Positions 10,796 to 23,300 of a DNA stretch of 64,000 nucleotides are shown here, in pieces; the first letter of the stretch is position 1; each line of letters begins with the position of its first letter. Under the pieces are notes generated by a model. That model searched no databases. It saw only the letters and a program-made list of their open reading frames with translations, and was not told where the DNA came from. Source of the stretch: Tomocerus qinae (lineage: Eukaryota > Arthropoda > Collembola > Entomobryomorpha > Tomoceridae); assembly GCA_020055645.1 (NCBI GenBank), contig CM034548.1:43020296-43084295 (forward strand), read 5' to 3'. The position numbers and the translations under genes were made by a program.

Positions 10796-13700
10796 AATCT
10801 GAGAAGAATTTTACTCTGAACAGTAAGACACAAATGGTTATAATTTCGAAGGCATTTTATTTCAAATAGCGAAACAATTACCTAGCTATGCTTATAGGTC
10901 ATTAAGTGATTTACGAAACAAAGAACGGTCAACAATTCCAAAATTGGCGGCCATAAAATAAAATCTGAATAATAATATGAAAGTCTTGTTACAGGCTTCT
11001 CATTATCACATTCTATTGTAACTTCCTTTTGCGTTTTGGCAGAAAGATAACGTTACACGTTTTGGGTCATCTCTGTTATTTCACACTGTCGTTACGGCTT
11101 TAATCTTGCATGTTGCTGTTTTTGAATACTTAAAATGTAAATTAGCCACAGTTGATTATCTGTTCAGGTATCTAGTATACCTCTAGTTTATATATCTTCA
11201 TAGATGAAATGCCATGAGGTCGAAAAGCACCATCGCTAATGTGGCTTATGATTGTGTACTCACTCAGGTTGCACTCTTGGTTTGGGATTTGTCAGAGTCA
11301 GGATTAAAATTGAGTTGTGGGATGTTTTGTTTTGCTGTGTATACGTGATAGTAGGGGCAAGATTGCAGAAAGGTGCTTTCCTCGTCATGAGTGTTGAATT
11401 TTTGATAGTGAATCTTTGGCTTATTATTAAACTAAACTTACATTACTAAAACACTGAAAACAAAAAATCAAACATTTCATCTTGTTCAAAATTAAAAGAA
11501 ATAAACACTTTCTTTATTATTTAAAGTTCATGATTCAACTAACCATGGCAAAATCGGCTACAGAAATAACTAATCGAAATAAACCCGATTTTCTTTTCAA
11601 AACCAGTTTAATTTTAAATTAGAGCACCTTTTTAGTCAGCGGCTGGGCATAATTATACTATGCAAAATTTAGGGTAATGTGTATACAGGTATTTATGGAA
11701 ATCAAAGTACTATTTTATTCACATATTTAGGTTAAACAATACTGATTAGTAGTTCCTTGTTTATTTATGTTTAACATCGCAGTGTTACGTTTCTGAATAT
11801 CAAATGAAACGATGCGGTTTGCGTCATTAAAGAACACAATTAATATTATAATCTTGTTGTTAGCCAGAATACCTTTTCTTCTCTCTGTGGCTTGGTTTAC
11901 TTTGGATATCATATTGCCATAGATTTGGGGATTGCGTGCCTTCCATTTAATAGAGCAACAGTACATACCTACCTACCTAGAATCTTCCCAAGGTTGCAAA
12001 ATAATGTACTCTTGTTGTGGCCAAAATTTTAGTGTAGCAGTAGAGGTACTATGTCTAAACGCATTTCTGCGATAGACCATTTAACCAGGATTGCATAGAT
12101 AAGTATATATAGGGATCATCTATAGTGGGTGAGCGGGGTTTGGTTACAAGTTACAAATACGCATCGTTACATGTTATTGCTACTATAATTAGTAATGGGT
12201 GTCACACATATTAAGTACATGTTTTGAATGGATGTCGGATGCTTAGAAAGAAAACTTTGTAGATGGGTGTAGGTATTACTTGTTTGGGTAAAGAGAAAAG
12301 CCCAGGAGCAAGACCTTTTGTTACATGGCTTTTGTTTCGTCTTCCTTTTGTTGAACTTTCTTTACAGATTAACTGGTAAGCGTATTATTGTTAACAAGAC
12401 CTACCCATAACTATGCTCTAAATAACGATACTCTCCTGGCTCATGATAATGATGTAGCTACACTCTTGCAATTTGAATATGCTTACTCTATCGTCACGTA
12501 AACGTAACACTTTCGTCTCACATAATATTACATTTTGTAATAAGTATGATCCGTCTGTACTTACGGAGAACGTGAGGTTGATGTCCCCTAATGGACATCT
12601 GACTGCTCTGGAAACAGATCTCTTCTCTAGTAACATAATAATACTCTCTCTCTCTAATCTGTAGCAGAGACAGACAAAAAGCGGCGTTTACTTTAGTAGA
12701 TATGGAAATGACAGCCATTTATTCCTTCCATGTCACTTTCTTGGAAGAGTCTAGTTAATAGGCTTACCTACATTATTATACTTATATAACACAAAATAGC
12801 TAATAGTTTTCTTTGTACTTGCAACTCGACAAACTCTAATGTGTTCTTGGAAAAACGACCGCAAAATAAAATAATCTTTTGTTTCTCTTTTCTTTTGATT
12901 CCCGTCTTCTGTTTTCTTCCAAGAAATACATATTAAACTGGGACTTATATAAAATGCAAAATCATAGTACCGTATTTAGAAGTTGGTTTTAGGGAAATGA
13001 CGGATGAGTGAGACGTCATATAAACGAATTCAATATGAAAATATAAAGCATATTAAATGGGTCAACAATGGTCTAAACAGAAAAAATTGTATCGCATTTT
13101 TTTTACTTTTTTTGCAGAAATCTGTGCTCTTTTGTATTACATGGAAAGTGAAAACGAACAAATGAATTTACTAAGTAATTGAACTGCGTTCACAGAATTG
13201 CGCTTTCTTAATACGGCCTGGAATGTATACTAGGTTAATTTTTGGTTGAAATGAAAAAATAATCGTATTTAAAAATTCTATGTTTTGGACAACTTTAAGG
13301 ATGAAGTTCATGTACGCAATCGCTGCAGTTTTACATATTGTAACATTTTATATTAATATAATATTCTCCTGAAAGTATAACATTTACAAATATGGATGAA
13401 CTTCAATTATTCATTAAATACATTACAGATTTCTAAATACCTGCCTTTTCGTAATTAGTAATAATGGGTCATGGGACGTCAAGTGATACAGCCTTGCCAT
13501 AAAAGTGGACTTTCTTTGTTTTGTCTGTCAGAGTGAAATACATAAACCAAACGAAGGAGAAAGCGGAGATAGTTGGTCTCAGAGTCCATGTAGTAACAAT
13601 AGATCATTCACTTTCTTAACTCAATTCTTGGAACATTAATGCATGGTTTCATTTTCATTATTCTTGTTTGTCTTCTGACACTTTCGTAAACCACCCGATA

Positions 13701-15075
13701 CAAGTAAAGTTGTCTATACTTGCTTACCTTTGATTCTTTTCTTTTTCTGTCAATCTTTTTATCCGCATTGAGTGCAACTAGAAGATTAGACTTACACAAC
13801 CTTACAGCGTACACCCACACAACTTTCACAACTGACTCTGTGACTAAAAATCTACTAAAATTTCTTCAGTCTACATCTTGTATAAAAGAAGTATGTAGTC
13901 CTTTGACGATTTTCATGCGAATCCATTTGCAGTAGAGACATTCACTTAAATGCTGAAACTAGATGAATACAGTTTTTGTGTTGCAGCGTTACGTAAACTG
14001 TTTATGTAAGTCACATCGCAGTATTATGACACAGCTGAATTGACTTATGTAATTGGACTGTAATACTTAGATTTTGAATCTAACCTTACCTTTCCGAGAA
14101 AAGGTAGAAAACCAAAGCTACCTAATCGGTACAGTCAATTAAGAATTAAGTAACGTTCTTTATTCTTCAGAACAAAGACACTCTCGCTAATGGACCCTAA
14201 AACCTTGTTTCGTAAATACTATAACATTACTTCCTTCACCTGTCCAGTAAATACATTTGCTGTCTTGAGTAGAAGAATAAGGTTTCATACCATTTTTTGT
14301 TTCATGAAATACTGTAAATCTGAACTAATACATAGTACTAATATTATACTGTTAATATTAAATACTGTTAATATTAATAAGGACCAAACATTTCCTATTT
14401 GTGACTTAAAGGGAACAAATTAAATTTTTGTACGAAATTCTGCATCCAAAAATTATAAATTTTTATGTCCTTAATATAATCTAGGAGCTCAAGTTGAGTA
14501 TGAATCTTTCACAATTCCAAAAACTACAACCTAAATAAATAGTGAATACATAAATGAAGTGTACCAATTGTAAATAAATAAGACAATGGAAATTTCTAGA
14601 TAAGAATTGATTGATTTTTCTAAGTAAATGAATACTTTTTCTGACATTATTATTACAACTTCTTTATCTGTGAAATTACTTCATTATTGCTTGGAATAAC
14701 TTGCTCTAAAAATGAGTTTTTAGTCTGAACTTAAATAGTACTGCCTATAAGTCAATCAAAACATTCTACTCGACCCGTTAATGAATGACTTTCAGGAAAC
14801 GGAAAACTATTAACATTACTATTGATGAATGATAATTAAGAGAATCCTGCTTTTATCTTTTCAATTAATTTACTAATTGTTACGTAATATTTAAATTAAT
14901 TTTTCACAATATTCTCGTAAAATAAAAGTTTTAACTTACATTATTTAATTTGCTTATTGAGGTTTGCATGATTTGCGCTATACACTTTTTATGCACAAAG
15001 CCTCTCTGTTATGAAACAGAAAATCTTTTGAGCGGTGATGCATCAAGTCAAGCAATGATACTTTTCTAACAAGAC
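10796..15075. other. Non-coding; no gene seen
   Basis: AT-rich sequence with only short, unsupported open frames on both strands. Overlapping opposite-strand frames near 12418-12718 and 13608-13935 look like chance. No tRNA-like internal promoter or known RNA was recognised. Confidence 0.4.
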
Positions 15076-15878
15076 AATCTCTATATATAATCGCAGACTT
15101 GATAAATTTACCTGTCTATATATATATGTATGTACGTGTGGTAGGGAGAGCCTAGGGAGCCTGCATATATTACGTAACGCAAAAACCCACTCCCACATAT
15201 GTAACTCAAGTGCTGACTGCAACTCTTTTGAGTACCTCCTCCTCCCATCAACTGCATACGTAATATATGCAGGCTCCTTAAAAGCAAAAAAGCAAAATGC
15301 GCAAGCCCAATTCCTCTAAACCACCGAAATGAGTTGTTTCATATTATTATTATAACATCAAAATATTAATAGAAAACAGGTTGAGTAGTGATGGGTGATC
15401 GAATGGAAATGATTATCGAAGGGGAACATTTCGTAATGATCATATAATGTGCGTATTAAATAGCATTTCAAAACTTCTAATCCAAATTGGTTCTGCTACA
15501 TCGACAAACTTATTCAACATTATTTAGTAGAGCTGGTTTTACTTTTTACCACCCTCTTGATTTCTTCGTGCCAGTTGCGACATCTTTTTGTAGAATTAAA
15601 ATAAATAACCGTACTGGGTACCTCTATTTATTCTTTAATAATATTTTATTAGTAAGTTGTACTCATGGATTTTGTATGTTTTTCCAAAATTCCACGGGGA
15701 ATCGAATTTTTTGATTGTAAAAGGGAGCTTTTTGGTAACTTTGTGCGAGCTCTTTCGAAAATAGAGTTAACATAATAACCTAATGGGATGTTTTCGAATT
15801 TGTTTTTATTACTGTGATGCGTGGCTTGCTGAATTTCTCTTGAGTGCTAGATTTGCCCCCTTAGCTGGGTTCACTAGT
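15076..15878 (-). repeat. Dispersed repeat A, copy A1
   Basis: This copy is the reverse complement of 18602-19786, apart from gaps. Its outer end is near AATCTCTATATATAATCG and its inner end is GCTGGGTTCACTAGT. The same terminus, (A)CTAG[TC]GAACCCAGC, starts the copies at 18602 and 54321, so it is a real end of the element. Compared with A2 it lacks roughly 250 bp in the middle (around 15720-15790). No transposase or reverse-transcriptase coding was recognised, so it is non-autonomous or decayed. Confidence 0.8.
15156..15277. repeat. Palindrome-ended segment inside repeat A1
   Basis: GGAGCCTGCATATATTACGT at the left end is matched by its inverse at the right end (ACGTAATATATGCAGGCTCC), giving about 21-bp inverted ends over 122 bp. 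A corresponding, more degenerate segment lies in A2. It is either a structural part of repeat A or a small element inserted before the copies spread. Confidence 0.7.
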
Positions 15879-18601
15879 AAAAAATGAAAGGGAACGACCT
15901 TTGAGAATTCAGAAGTACTGACAGCAAAAAGAGTCTCTTAATCTAACGTGCAATAAAGAAGGCCAAGAAGGATTTCGTTTTTGCAATAGTAGAAAGAATG
16001 TTAAAAGAGTGGCCCTCAGTAACAATGGCGCTATTAGGGCTTTTGAATACTTTTCTATTTCGAATTCTGAGTACCACTTTTATTGTTGGAATATTTTCAT
16101 AAGTTGGGCATTGCATAGAAGAGCTTACGTCTAAAAGAAAAATGTACTTGTGTGCATGTGAGAGTTTTAGTTTGTCGAGTAGTAGAAATGGAGCAACCTG
16201 TGAAAGTGTCAGCTTTGCCGATACGTGCTTCTGAAAAATTCGCCATTGTGGTACTTGTGCTCTTAATATCAACTCATAATGTTATACTCGTGCCTATATT
16301 TAGGTCTGTAGGTAGGAACGATTTACATTTGTACTTTAGGTATTAGAATCACGTAGTAGAACATGTGCGTACGCTACCTAGATTTCCGAAGCTTGCTTCT
16401 TTAGGCATCTATATTAATTCATGATATCTCTGTATGTATGTATAATAGATGGGGATATTTTACTATATCATAGCTCTTCTCATATCCTTCCGCTTACTTT
16501 TGTTTTATTAATACACTTTACGGAAAACTCTTTCTGGCCTGAAGTCCGAATTACAAAATGGAAAAAATACATCATATAAATAAGAATACCTATACCGTTC
16601 AAAATAGCCGTTATAGCTGAATGCCCACACAGGGTTTTGTCATACAAAAAGGCAGACCCGTTGCGGTTTTTGATTTGAATTGCTTGCTCTGAGGGGGGCA
16701 GTTCAAATTATTTTCATAACAAAATCTCATTCGATTTTCATTATGCATGCCTGCAAATTTTGCAACATGACGTCTATTACTCGGGAAAATGATGGGGAAC
16801 CATTAAACTCATTGAATCCATCATCCACAACAAGATTAACGTATTTACATTCGCTTCGTACCTTACGTTTCGGCATATTTACATTTTATAATGAGAAAGT
16901 CCACACAGGATGAAAAGATATAAATGAGCTTTGTTATTTCATGAATGGTAGTAGTTCGTTACTCCCTAGCTCCGTAAGCATAATTGCAGATTATGAACAT
17001 TAATTTGAGAAAGGAAGCCAAAAAATTAGTTTTAGGTATTTCTGACTTCTGAAATATTGCTTTTCAAACACAAAATTGCCCTGCACTTCACGTATCCCGC
17101 ATACAGGGTTGCTTGCAAACTTCATCTATATTTTCCAACTTATTTTCTAACACCCTGTACAGGGGGTGTGGGCCCTTTTAGCGCGTCAGAATATTGTTAG
17201 GTGACTTAATGACACAAAATTGTATTTGGCAATTTCGAAATGTAAATGATATTATTTAATGCAAATGTTCACCAATAAATCGATGCCTAAGCTTACGGTG
17301 TCCAAACTAAGTAAGTAATTACGGAATCTATATTTAACCAAGCGAATTAATTCTGGAAAGTCACTTCATTAACGTTGACTTAAAAATTACATGGCCATCA
17401 TAACCATGTCTTTTAACCCTGTTAAATAATTTACGAATTTTACGAAAATTTGCGAAAATTTCCAAAAGTTGTGAATAAAGGAATTTTAAGAGATAAATTC
17501 GTATTATTGCAGTCTCGAGATAGATTAGCAGTCAGTTAAACGAAACACTGATGTTGTAAATATAGTAGTAAGTATTTAAAGTTGAAGATATTTGCTTCCT
17601 CTTAAAGAGTTTTTTCAACAAAGTGGAAGTAAGTGGTATTGGGCATATAAAAGTATTATTGAAAACCTGTTTTATATTCCCGTTGTGTTCCATTTTGTTC
17701 TGTCTGTTGTAAGCACTTCTGTTCGGATCTCTATTTGCTCATTATATTGTGCTGTAGTTTACTTTTAGTTAGAAACTATGCCTTCCCCGAGTTCCTGTTA
17801 CTATTTAATACTCCATCGTATCAGAACGAGTAAGATGAGAAAGGAAGGAAAGAGAAAGAAAATAGAGCGTCTACTCTATTTAATCTAACTGTATCCTTCT
17901 ATCTATATGCAACACTAGAAAGGTAGGAAGGAAGGAATACGTAGCAGTAGACGTGTCGGTAGTATTTCTGAAAATAAGAATTGTACATTGACGTTGTTAG
18001 TGGCCTAGACATATAGAAACTAGGTAGGAGCTGGCTGGGTATGTTAAACTGTTGTAAGTAGACTGCGAGAGCTAAAAAGTGTAGAGACACGTGTAGTCCA
18101 TCAAGGAAGACAAAGGCAGGCAGCCCATTGCTGAAATTCGACTCAACTTAACACAACTGAACTTTCCAACATTTCTCATCTCCATGTCCACAATCATCCT
18201 TCTTCCTTAACTTCCCTTTATTCATCTGCTAACTTTTATTAGGGATCTACCACTTTAATATCACTACACCTTCTACTACACTTTCACAACTCTGATTCAG
18301 TCATCCCACTCACAACCAAACAGCGATAGACACAAAAAGTAAATAAGTAGTCCGTAGTTGCTTAGCAAATATTGCATACTTACTTCGCAAACATTTACGA
18401 CAGACGTAAACATTTTCTACTAACGAAGTGATAATTACAGATTAAGTGCATGCATTACTGTCCTTTTAATTCCATTATTTCTCAAACGGCTTTCTTCCTA
18501 ATAAAATACCTTTCTTTAATGTTGAAAGCAGTTTTTGTTGGGTTGCTCTGCTTTTCGACAGAACTTAATCTTCTGCTCTTCCAATCGATGCTTATTTAAA
18601 G
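15879..18601. other. Segment between inverted repeats A1 and A2
   Basis: About 2.7 kb with no recognisable coding sequence. A 109-codon open frame at 15943-16272 (minus) has no domain or splice support. TACAGGGT...ACCCTGTA ends at 17102-17159 enclose 58 bp and may be a remnant element terminus, but this is weak. I cannot tell whether this is the interior of one element with long inverted ends or unrelated DNA between two insertions. Confidence 0.4.
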
Positions 18602-19269
18602 ACTAGCGAACCCAGCTAAGGAGCGAACCTAGCACTCAAGAGAAATTCAGCAGGCCACCTATCACAGTAGTAAAAACAATTCAGAAAAAATCATCGGCAT
18701 TTCCCTTATAGTTATTAAATTTGTAAATAAAATAATTTAAATATCTTTTTTAGAAAAATTAGCTGCAGTTTCAACTTCCTGATAAAAAGGAATTTACTAA
18801 ACTACAACAATAACTGTAGATCGTAGCATCAAATACAGGAGACAATGAAAGACTCCATTTTTAATAATCAGCTCAAAAAGTTACCAAAAAGCTCCCATTT
18901 ACAACCAGAAAAATAAGATTCCCCCAGGGATTTTGGAAAAACGTATAAATCCCATGAGTACAACTTACGGATGAATATTTTTAGACGATAAATAGTGGCC
19001 CCTAGTACTGTTATTTAATTGTACAAAAAGGTGTGCAAGCTGCCACAAAAAAGAGTCAAGGGGGTCTAGGGGGTAATAAAAAGTAAAACCAGTCTACTAA
19101 AAATACTAAATTTGCTTGTCAAGTTAACAGAACCAATTTGGATTAGGAGTTTTGAAATGCTAATTAATACGCACATTACGATCATTACGAAATGTTCCCT
19201 TTCGCCAAACATCTCCATCACAAAATAATCATCTTATGTTCTATTTTTGTTTTGATGTTATAATAATAT

Positions 19270-19491
19270 AGGCACCCAATACCATTGCCGAATTTCAAAA
19301 TGATTATGCATATTATCATTGTCTAATTTCGAAATAAGCTAATGTTAACCCATATTGGACTTCCTTGTTTTATGAAACATGTATTGTTTACGCGCATGTG
19401 CATTGCAACAAAATTGTGCATTGTCCATGGCATAGATAGATACATAGATACCTGCGACATAGTAATAAATAATTTTATTATATAGAGATTT
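19270..19491. mobile_element. 222-bp insertion within repeat A2, 20-bp flanking duplication
   Basis: The inserted stretch is absent from A1. It is bracketed by TTTTGATGTTATAATAATAT (19250-19269) and a copy differing at one base (19492-19511), while A1 has a single corresponding site near 15341-15361. A duplication of about 20 bp fits target-primed retroposition (SINE or truncated LINE) better than a typical DNA transposon. The insert starts AGGCACCCAATACC and ends in TTATTATATAGAGATTTT; no tRNA-like head was recognised. Confidence 0.6.
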
Positions 19492-19574
19492 TTTTGATGT
19501 TGTAATAATATGAAACGACTCATTTCGTTGGTTTAGAGGAATTGGGCTTGCGCATTTTGCTTTTTTGCTTTCAA

Positions 19575-19696
19575 GGAGCCTGCATGTATTACGTGTGCAG
19601 TTGATGGTAGGAGGAGGTACTCAAAAGTGTTGCAGTCAGCACTTGTGCTACACATGGGGGAGGGGGTTTTGCATTACGTAATATATGCAGGTTTCC
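19575..19696. repeat. Palindrome-ended segment inside repeat A2
   Basis: GGAGCCTGCATGTATTACGT at the left and the near-inverse ACGTAATATATGCAGGTTTCC at the right enclose 122 bp, the same length as in A1. The interior shares the AGTACCTCC/GGAGGTACT and GTGCTGACTGCA motifs. The inverted ends are diverged here. Confidence 0.6.
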
Positions 19697-20067
19697 TAAA
19701 TTCTCCCTACCATACGTACATATATATAAATATATATAGACAGGTAAATGTATTGCTTTATCAAGTCTACGATTAATACAGATTGGCTTAGATGTAATGT
19801 CTCAGGAGATGTAATTGTGCAATGTACATAGTACATACGCATATTGCATAATGATGTTCTCTACCATCCACGGATTGCGAATATATAATTATATTATTAT
19901 TAATCGCCGTCAAAAATTAATTTCAGATCTAAGATGCATTAATTAATCTTTAAGATTCCAGGGCTTAATTTGCTTAGATGAAAAACACGTTGAATATTTC
20001 TTTTAAAAGTGTGATATGGCAGTCGAGAAGGAAATGCCTACAAACCCAGACACATTCACGCATTCGA

Positions 20068-20184
20068 GTTGCGTTTTAGGCGTTGGAAAGAGTGCTTTGC
20101 ATATTATGAAACAAACAATTTGTTTTTCAAGTTGCGTTTTAGGCATTGGAAAGAGTGCTTTGCATATTATGAAACAAACAATTT
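20068..20184. repeat. 63-bp-offset tandem duplication
   Basis: Two 54-bp copies (20068-20121 and 20131-20184), starting GTTGCGTTTTAGGC and ending CAAACAATTT, differ at one visible base. The 63-bp offset is a multiple of three, so a 109-codon frame through the region (20016-20345) stays open across both copies. That frame is probably a by-product and has no other support. Confidence 0.85.
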
Positions 20185-20290
20185 ATGTTTGGGTATTGGA
20201 TAATCTGGGCTGCACTGTGTATGTTCCAATGTCCAATGCCACGTGCTCCGATGGCTTAGAAAAAGTGAACATGCGCATTTTGAATTTATC

Positions 20291-20396
20291 ACCCTACCAC
20301 ACGTACAGACATAGACAGGTAAATTTATTGCTTTCTCAAGTCTAAGATTATAATATATAAATTTATTGCTTTCTCAAGTCTAAGATTATAATATAG
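20291..20396 (+). repeat. Fragment of repeat A outer end with 38-bp tandem duplication
   Basis: CCCTACCACACGTACAGACA followed by TAGACAGGTAAATTTATTG matches the outer end of A1 (reverse complement) and A2. The terminal stretch AAATTTATTGCTTTCTCAAG TCTAAGATTATAATATAT is duplicated in tandem (20321 and 20359, period 38). It sits about 0.5 kb outside A2. Confidence 0.75.
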
Positions 20397-23300
20397 ATTA
20401 CCTACAAAAAGTAAGATTGTATGATTTTCATTGCGACAAAACTAAAGGGAAAACTAAAAAAGGGAGAGAGAAAGACTAGGCTTTGACTTCCATTGCATTC
20501 AAAATCTATTCCCTTTCACTTTTGAAGAACAATCAATTACAGGCATTACAGTGTGATGGGCATACACATTGGAAATTTTCATTTGCTAATTGCTGTTTCT
20601 GCTTTCCTCAGATTTAGTGCTACAAACAATAAACATGGTACTATTAATTAGGGAATCTGTATTCCATAAATTATCCAAATGATCTTCTCGTTGACATTGG
20701 CGGGTACCACGGGTTAACACAGCCTCAATGCTAGGATCAGTTGGCACTGTCATCTGAAGCTAGAATCTCGATCCCTCGAGTAATGTACCATATCTTTATA
20801 TTATAACGACCGTCGTAAATAAAGCAATAAATCTACCAATCCACCAATCGGTACATATGGCAGATTGCCAAATGCCAAAAAGCGCACGTGTTTATGCCGT
20901 TGATTATTACATAAAACAATGAACTACACTCTGAGTTAATTTTATTAGCATATTTCGAAATTAACTGAAAAATGTTAACACGAAATTCTTTTGAAATTCA
21001 ACAGCAGTACTGGTGACCTAGTTTTCCTATATTTATCTAATTTGTAGCTATCTAATTTGAGCGCTGAGATTGAATTGAGGTTTATTTTTGGCTACTCCAA
21101 CGTGTTATTTATATCAGAATCCGGTATAGAGTACTAGTTTTTGAATATCAATATTAATGAAGAAGTTTTAGTCTAATTAACATTCTTTATTAATGTTTCT
21201 ATTCACAACATTCTGTTTCTCAGCTTAAATATAAAATTCATGATTTTGGTAGTATAAATGTATTTTCTTTAATATGGTAGTACCTCCTGGCAAAGGTGAA
21301 TTGAATAGAAATGTTGTGAACAGCATAATAGTACTAGAAAGCCACAGCATATGCGGCTCAATTTCGAAAGATAGACATCCAGCATAATCATGAGTATATG
21401 GGAGACAAACTATGAAATTAGGCGATACCAAGTATACATACATACAAACACACATGAGACACAATTTATCAACAGAAGCCATTTATTATATAGTGGTCTA
21501 CGGGGAATGTTAGTTTTTTTGTTGGTTCTGATTTGTACAAGTATTTGGGCTAATATAAAACAAATGAATTGTGACATTATTGGCGGAATATTTGGTGTAC
21601 TCTTTACACTAATAATAAGTGCATTGTATTGTAAGATATTGTATTCGATATTATGTGTTTATTGCATTCTTTGAAATTTCGTCTGTAGAGACGGATGATA
21701 TTTTAGCTTCAACATTGGAAGTGAAAGGTATGTTGCAGTTGAAGTGGAGAATTTTCTGAATGCACTTAGACCCGTTTCGTTAATTTCGGTTCAACCACGA
21801 CTGGAATATCATTTGTGCGGTCCACTGCAGATTGCATTGCATTGCTTCGAAGATGTAACATTCTTTCACATCTCTTCTTTTATTAAATTCAACGTAATTC
21901 AATGTTACAGTATGAGACTTGAAAGGGAAAAACCATGTGGCAGCAGAAGTAGAGTTCGTGAAGAAACAGCCCAGAATTGAATAGGTCGAAAAATGCCAAG
22001 ACAGATCCCGTAGTCTTTGCAAGAAAAGATTCAAGGAGAATCTTCTTAGTTTCATGAAAGGAAAAAGCACACGGTTTTATTTATGCTGCCCTGTCACGGT
22101 TTCGTCTTCGTCTCACAAAGATCTTGTTTGATGTCGTCTTAAATCAGCTTTAAGGTATTTCAGAAAATTGTATAGAAAATTAGTCCCCGAGCATATAATA
22201 TGTGATATACATTAAATAATACAACTTCTTATGGCTTCTCGTACTGAAATATTGTCCTAAATTTCAACCTTCATACTTCTCATACACTTACGTATAATTT
22301 GTAGTGTATAAAAGACTGTTTTACAGACTGACTTGAAGTAACCAAATGGATTTCACCACTTAAGTATGGCGAGCCAATTATAGTGTGTCGAATACCAACC
22401 TTTAGGCCTCAACGAACAAAATTAAGAAGTACGTAACTAAAAGTTTATATTTAGCCTTCACATAGCAAGTAACATAGTGCCCATTGCTGTAGTTAGAAGT
22501 TCTAACTTAGATCTCAGTTTCGGGAGCTAAAACGTCATGTATTGAAAAATTAGACTATGGAAATGTTTTCTAAAATAATTTATAATCGGATTTTAAGAAA
22601 GAAAATCTGCTTTATCTTGGAAATCAGAATCCAAAGCCCCCCTCGAAACAATTCTGATAATAACCTTGGGTAAATTTAACTGACTCCAACAGACCTGGCC
22701 AATGGGATTGGAATTGGCTGAGACATCTTCTAAATATTATATAATAACCATTTTTACCTAAGTAGGCATAAATCAAATGTTGCTGTTCTATTTGCTCAGG
22801 GATCCTGTGGTTCAGCATGGTTTGGTTTGCTGAACAAAAGTAGCAAGTATGCTGGTGAAAGTACTGTCAGTATTACGATAAGAATTAAAGCCTAGCTTAT
22901 CTTGTAGATATGCCAGATTGAAACGATTGAGTAAGCATTTATGGCAGAGCAGTCATAAGCTGGGATTTAATGAATATTCAGATTTTGTTCATGCTGCTGA
23001 CATTGTCTTCCTATGGCATGTTTCTTAGGCATAGGATCTGCAGATGGTAGGCAGTGATGAGTGATGTTTATTTTCTTAAGAGTACAGCAGAGACGACACA
23101 CATACTTTCTTACTTAAGTACCGTCTGCATATCACGCTTACAATCATGGAAATACGACTCTACGAAAATTCTACGAAAGCCCGGGTTTCTTTTAATTATT
23201 TACACAATCACTAATCCAATGAATTAATGTTGTAACTTGGGATTTCAGACACTTTACACGAGCAACCACCATCCATCCGCATGAACAGCAATCACAAACC

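Larger units (their letters stand above)
18602..19786 (+). repeat. Dispersed repeat A, copy A2
   Basis: Begins ACTAGCGAACCCAGC and runs to about AGTCTACGATTAATACAGAT. It is inverted with respect to A1. It carries the region missing from A1, including a stretch (GACAATGAAAGACTCCATTT) that also occurs in the copy near 54990. It is interrupted by a 222-bp insertion at 19270-19491. The palindrome-ended subsegment here is 19575-19696. Confidence 0.8.

Noticed and set aside
17102-17159. TACAGGGT...ACCCTGTA ends 58 bp apart as a tiny transposon
   Set aside because: Only eight matching bases, no clear target duplication, too little to call an element.
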